A DNA stretch of 8,937 nt from Bacteroidales bacterium (GTDB lineage: Bacteria; Bacteroidota; Bacteroidia; Bacteroidales; F082): the NCBI GenBank assembly GCA_900771045.1, contig CAAGMM010000273.1, positions 1 through 8,937 of the forward strand. The letters are read 5' to 3'. Under the pieces are notes generated by a model. The model was not told the origin of the DNA, searched no databases, and saw nothing but the letters and a program-made list of their open reading frames with translations. Below are positions 6,875 through 8,937 of the stretch, in pieces; the first letter of the stretch is position 1; each line of letters opens with the position of its first letter. Position numbers and translations under genes: made by a program.

Positions 6875-8661
6875 CAGTCGAGTTTGAGAACGGCGAGGAA
6901 AGCCGACTGAGGCACTTCGACGTTGCCGATTTGTCTCATTCTCTTCTTTCCTTCCTTTTGTTTTTCAAGTAGTTTGCGTTTGCGTGAGATGTCGCCGCCG
7001 TAACATTTCGCGGTCACGTCCTTTCTGACCTGTCTGACGGTTTCCCTCGCGATGATTTTGGCTCCGATTGAGGCCTGGATGGCTATGTCGAACTGCTGTC
7101 TCGGTATCAAGTCCTTGAGTTTCTCGCACATTCTTCTTCCGAACGAATAGGCGTGTTCGCGGAAGATTAGCGTTGACAGTGCATCGACGCTGTCGCCGTT
7201 GAGCAGGATATCGAGTTTGACTAAGTCGGTGCGCTGATAACCTTCCACGTGGTAGTCGAACGAGGCGTAACCCCTTGATATTGACTTGAGTTTGTCGTAA
7301 AAGTCGAAGACGATTTCGCTCAAAGGCATCTGGAATGTCAGTTCCACGCGGTCGGTGGTGAGATAGACCTGGTTTCTGAGCACGCCTCTCTTTTCGATGC
7401 AGAGTGTCATGATCGGGCCGACGTATTCGTTTTGCGATATTATCTGCGCGATGATGTAAGGCTCTTCGATATGGTCGATTTTCGTCACTTCGGGCAGTCC
7501 GCTCGGGTTGTGTACGTCGATGACGGAGCCGTCGGTGATATATGCCTTGAACGAGACGTTGGGCACCGTCGTGATGACGTCCATATTAAACTCCCTGTCG
7601 AGGCGTTCCTGAATGATTTCCATGTGGAGGAGTCCGAGGAATCCGCATCTGAAGCCGAAGCCGAGTGCGGCCGACGATTCCGGTTCCCACACGAGCGACG
7701 CGTCGTTGAGTTGGAGCTTTTCGAGTGACGCGCGCAGCTCCTCGTAGTCGTCGGCACTGACGGGATAGACGCCGGCGAAGACCATCGGCTTGACGTTCTC
7801 GAAGCCTTCAACGGGCTTGTCGCAAGGCCTGTCAACGTGCGTTATCGTGTCGCCGACCTTCACTTCCTTTGCCGTCTTGATGCCGGAGATGATATATCCG
7901 ACGTTGCCTGCCGAGAGTTCCTGTTTCGGCACCTGGCGCATTTGGAGGACACCGATTTCGTCGGCCTCGTATTCTTTCCCCGTGGCGAAGAACTTCACCG
8001 TTTCGCCGCTCTTTATCGTGCCGTTGAGTATTCTGAAATAGCCGATGATGCCTCTGTATGAGTTGAATACGGAGTCGAAGACGAGGGCTTGGAGAGGCGC
8101 GTCGGGGTCGCCTTGCGGGGCGGGAATCCTGTTCACGATGGCGCGGAGAATCTCTTCCACGCCGAAGCCCGTCCTCGCACTGCACCTCAGAATGTCGCCG
8201 CGCTCGCACCCGATAAGGTCAACGATTTGGTCTTCAACCTTGTCGGGATTGGCGCTCTCCATGTCTATTTTATTGATGACCGGGATAATCTCAAGGTCGT
8301 GGTCGAGTGCCATATAGAGGTTCGAAATGGTCTGAGCCTGAATGCCCTGCGATGCGTCAACGACGAGAAGTGCGCCTTCGCAGGCCGCGATAGAACGCGA
8401 GACCTCATACGAAAAGTCAACATGACCGGGTGTGTCGATGAGGTTCAGAGTGTAAGTCTCACCGTCCATATCGTACCTCATCTGGATGGCGTGGCTCTTT
8501 ATCGTGATGCCGCGTTCTCGCTCGAGGTCCATGTCGTCAAGGACTTGGTCTTCCATCTCCTTCTGAGTCAACGTGTTAGTCATCTCGATGAGCCTGTCGG
8601 CCAGGGTGCTTTTGCCGTGGTCGATATGTGCTATGATGCAAAAATTTCTAATTTTATCCAT
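6874..8661 (-). CDS. lepA: Elongation factor 4, ribosome-binding GTPase LepA (595 aa)
   Basis: LepA (EF4) is a translational GTPase of the EF-G type that binds the ribosome; back-translocation and a role in 30S assembly have both been reported. Counting from ATG 8661: G1 AHIDHGKST (11-19), a switch segment with RERGITIKS (48-56), G3 DTPGH with catalytic-type H80 (76-80), G4 NKID (130-133) and G5 SA (161-162). EF-G-like domains II, III and V follow, then the LepA-specific C-terminal domain with CYGGDISRKRKLLEK (553-567) and the ending FLAVLKLD. The length is typical and complete. I chose ATG 8661 over the in-frame TTG at 8670, which would add only MPI: family members start at this Met, and the TTG overlaps a -7 promoter match. 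No Shine-Dalgarno is visible. It is the first gene of an operon with mutS2. Confidence 0.97.
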   Translation of the reverse strand: MDKIRNFCIIAHIDHGKSTLADRLIEMTNTLTQKEMEDQVLDDMDLERERGITIKSHAIQMRYDMDGETYTLNLIDTPGHVDFSYEVSRSIAACEGALLVVDASQGIQAQTISNLYMALDHDLEIIPVINKIDMESANPDKVEDQIVDLIGCERGDILRCSARTGFGVEEILRAIVNRIPAPQGDPDAPLQALVFDSVFNSYRGIIGYFRILNGTIKSGETVKFFATGKEYEADEIGVLQMRQVPKQELSAGNVGYIISGIKTAKEVKVGDTITHVDRPCDKPVEGFENVKPMVFAGVYPVSADDYEELRASLEKLQLNDASLVWEPESSAALGFGFRCGFLGLLHMEIIQERLDREFNMDVITTVPNVSFKAYITDGSVIDVHNPSGLPEVTKIDHIEEPYIIAQIISQNEYVGPIMTLCIEKRGVLRNQVYLTTDRVELTFQMPLSEIVFDFYDKLKSISRGYASFDYHVEGYQRTDLVKLDILLNGDSVDALSTLIFREHAYSFGRRMCEKLKDLIPRQQFDIAIQASIGAKIIARETVRQVRKDVTAKCYGGDISRKRKLLEKQKEGKKRMRQIGNVEVPQSAFLAVLKLD

Positions 8662-8667
8662 AATCGG

Positions 8668-8675
8668 CAAAGTTA
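8668..8675 (-). promoter_or_regulatory. Putative -7 element for the lepA-mutS2 operon
   Basis: On the minus strand this reads TAACTTTG followed by C, a full match to TAnnTTTG. A start site about five bases beyond the G would fall at 8661-8664, on or next to the lepA ATG (8661), so the message would have almost no leader. There is no TTG at the expected -33 distance. The intergenic gap is only 56 bases, which leaves little room for another promoter unless it lies inside the divergent gene. Confidence 0.5.
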
Positions 8676-8677
8676 CG

Positions 8678-8694
8678 AAAAATATCGTATTTTT
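8678..8694. repeat. Perfect 7-3-7 palindrome between divergent promoters
   Basis: AAAAATA (8678-8684), TCG, then TATTTTT (8688-8694) form a perfect inverted repeat. The right arm overlaps the -7 element of the plus-strand gene, and the left arm begins two bases from the -7 element of lepA. The position suits an operator that could control both directions. The arms are almost purely A/T, so chance or a purely structural role is possible. Confidence 0.45.
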
Positions 8695-8695
8695 G
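8688..8695 (+). promoter_or_regulatory. Putative -7 element for the exported-protein gene
   Basis: TATTTTTG followed by C matches TAnnTTTG completely. Transcription would start near 8700, giving a leader of about 17 bases before ATG 8718. A TTG at the -33 position is not evident. The element lies back to back with the lepA -7 element, 12 bases apart, so polymerase binding at one site would probably exclude the other. Confidence 0.5.
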
Positions 8696-8717
8696 CACTG
8701 TAAAATATGAGGTATAT

Positions 8718-8937
8718 ATGAAAATATTTAAAACTATGCTGATAGCGTTTCTGACACTGATGTTTTATTTCGTCTTTGGACAAAAAAAGTCCGCTCCCGA
8801 AGATTTCGTGCATAAAGTTTGGACTTACGAGGTGGAGACGAAGGGCGTCGGCAACGACGGGACGTATCTTCTGCGGGTCACGGATTACGTGAAAAGCCGC
8901 AAAGAGCCGTTTCTCGAAATACTGAAACGTGACGCCG
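8718..8937 (+). CDS. Exported protein of unknown function, N-terminal fragment (3' end outside window)
   Basis: The frame is open for 73 codons from ATG 8718 to the right edge. The first 21 residues form a classic Sec signal peptide: a basic start (MKIFK), a hydrophobic core (MLIAFLTLMFYFVF) and a likely cleavage before Q22 in FGQ, a common ending in Bacteroidota secreted proteins. There is no lipobox cysteine. The mature part seen (QKKSAPEDF, then VWTYEVETKGVGNDGTYLL and further) is polar and looks like the start of a soluble or outer-envelope protein. I do not recognise the family. A GAGG at 8709-8712, five bases before the ATG, may act as a ribosome binding site; an earlier ATG at 8707 stops after four codons. 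The gene is transcribed divergently from lepA, so its function cannot be read from an operon. Confidence 0.75.
   Translation, partial: MKIFKTMLIAFLTLMFYFVFGQKKSAPEDFVHKVWTYEVETKGVGNDGTYLLRVTDYVKSRKEPFLEILKRDA

Noticed and set aside
8089..8703. Plus-strand open frame of 204 codons opposite the lepA start
   Set aside because: It is antisense to the highly conserved LepA GTPase domain and crosses the divergent promoter region; the product has no recognisable features.

Overview
The window looks like a stretch of a Bacteroidota (probably Bacteroidales) chromosome. The evidence is the match of several intergenic sites to the Bacteroidota -7 promoter element TAnnTTTG, genes without strong Shine-Dalgarno sequences, and a LepA whose N-terminus (MDKIRNFCIIAHIDHGKST) is typical of the group. 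The genus cannot be fixed from the sequence alone. I see no insertion sequence, CRISPR array, phage gene or rRNA.

Layout: (1) Positions 1-4026, minus strand: the first 1342 codons of a very large membrane glycosyltransferase of the cyclic beta-1,2-glucan synthase family (NdvB/ChvB/Cgs). It runs off the left edge just as the C-terminal phosphorylase-like (GH94) part begins. (2) Positions 4027-4323: an A/T-tract-rich intergenic region with a -7 element for the synthase on the minus strand, helically phased T-tracts, and a promoter for a tRNA on the plus strand. (3) Positions 4324-4398: tRNA-Asp(GUC), followed by a strong hairpin terminator that can work in both directions. (4) Positions 4469-8661, minus strand: a two-gene operon, lepA then mutS2, joined by a one-base TGATG stop/start overlap. 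(5) Positions 8662-8717: a 56-bp divergent intergenic region with two back-to-back -7 elements and a perfect 7-3-7 palindrome between them. (6) From 8718, plus strand: the first 73 codons of an exported protein of unknown function, cut by the right edge.

How the genes relate: lepA and mutS2 look co-transcribed and translationally coupled. LepA (EF4) acts on elongating or assembling ribosomes, and MutS2 proteins have been shown in Bacillus to act on collided ribosomes, so the pair may be a ribosome-quality module; that link is inference. The glucan synthase is a separate transcription unit concerned with envelope or periplasmic glucan. It is the least ordinary gene here, since the family is best known from Alphaproteobacteria. 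Most of the window is otherwise conventional, and I did not find a clearly new system.
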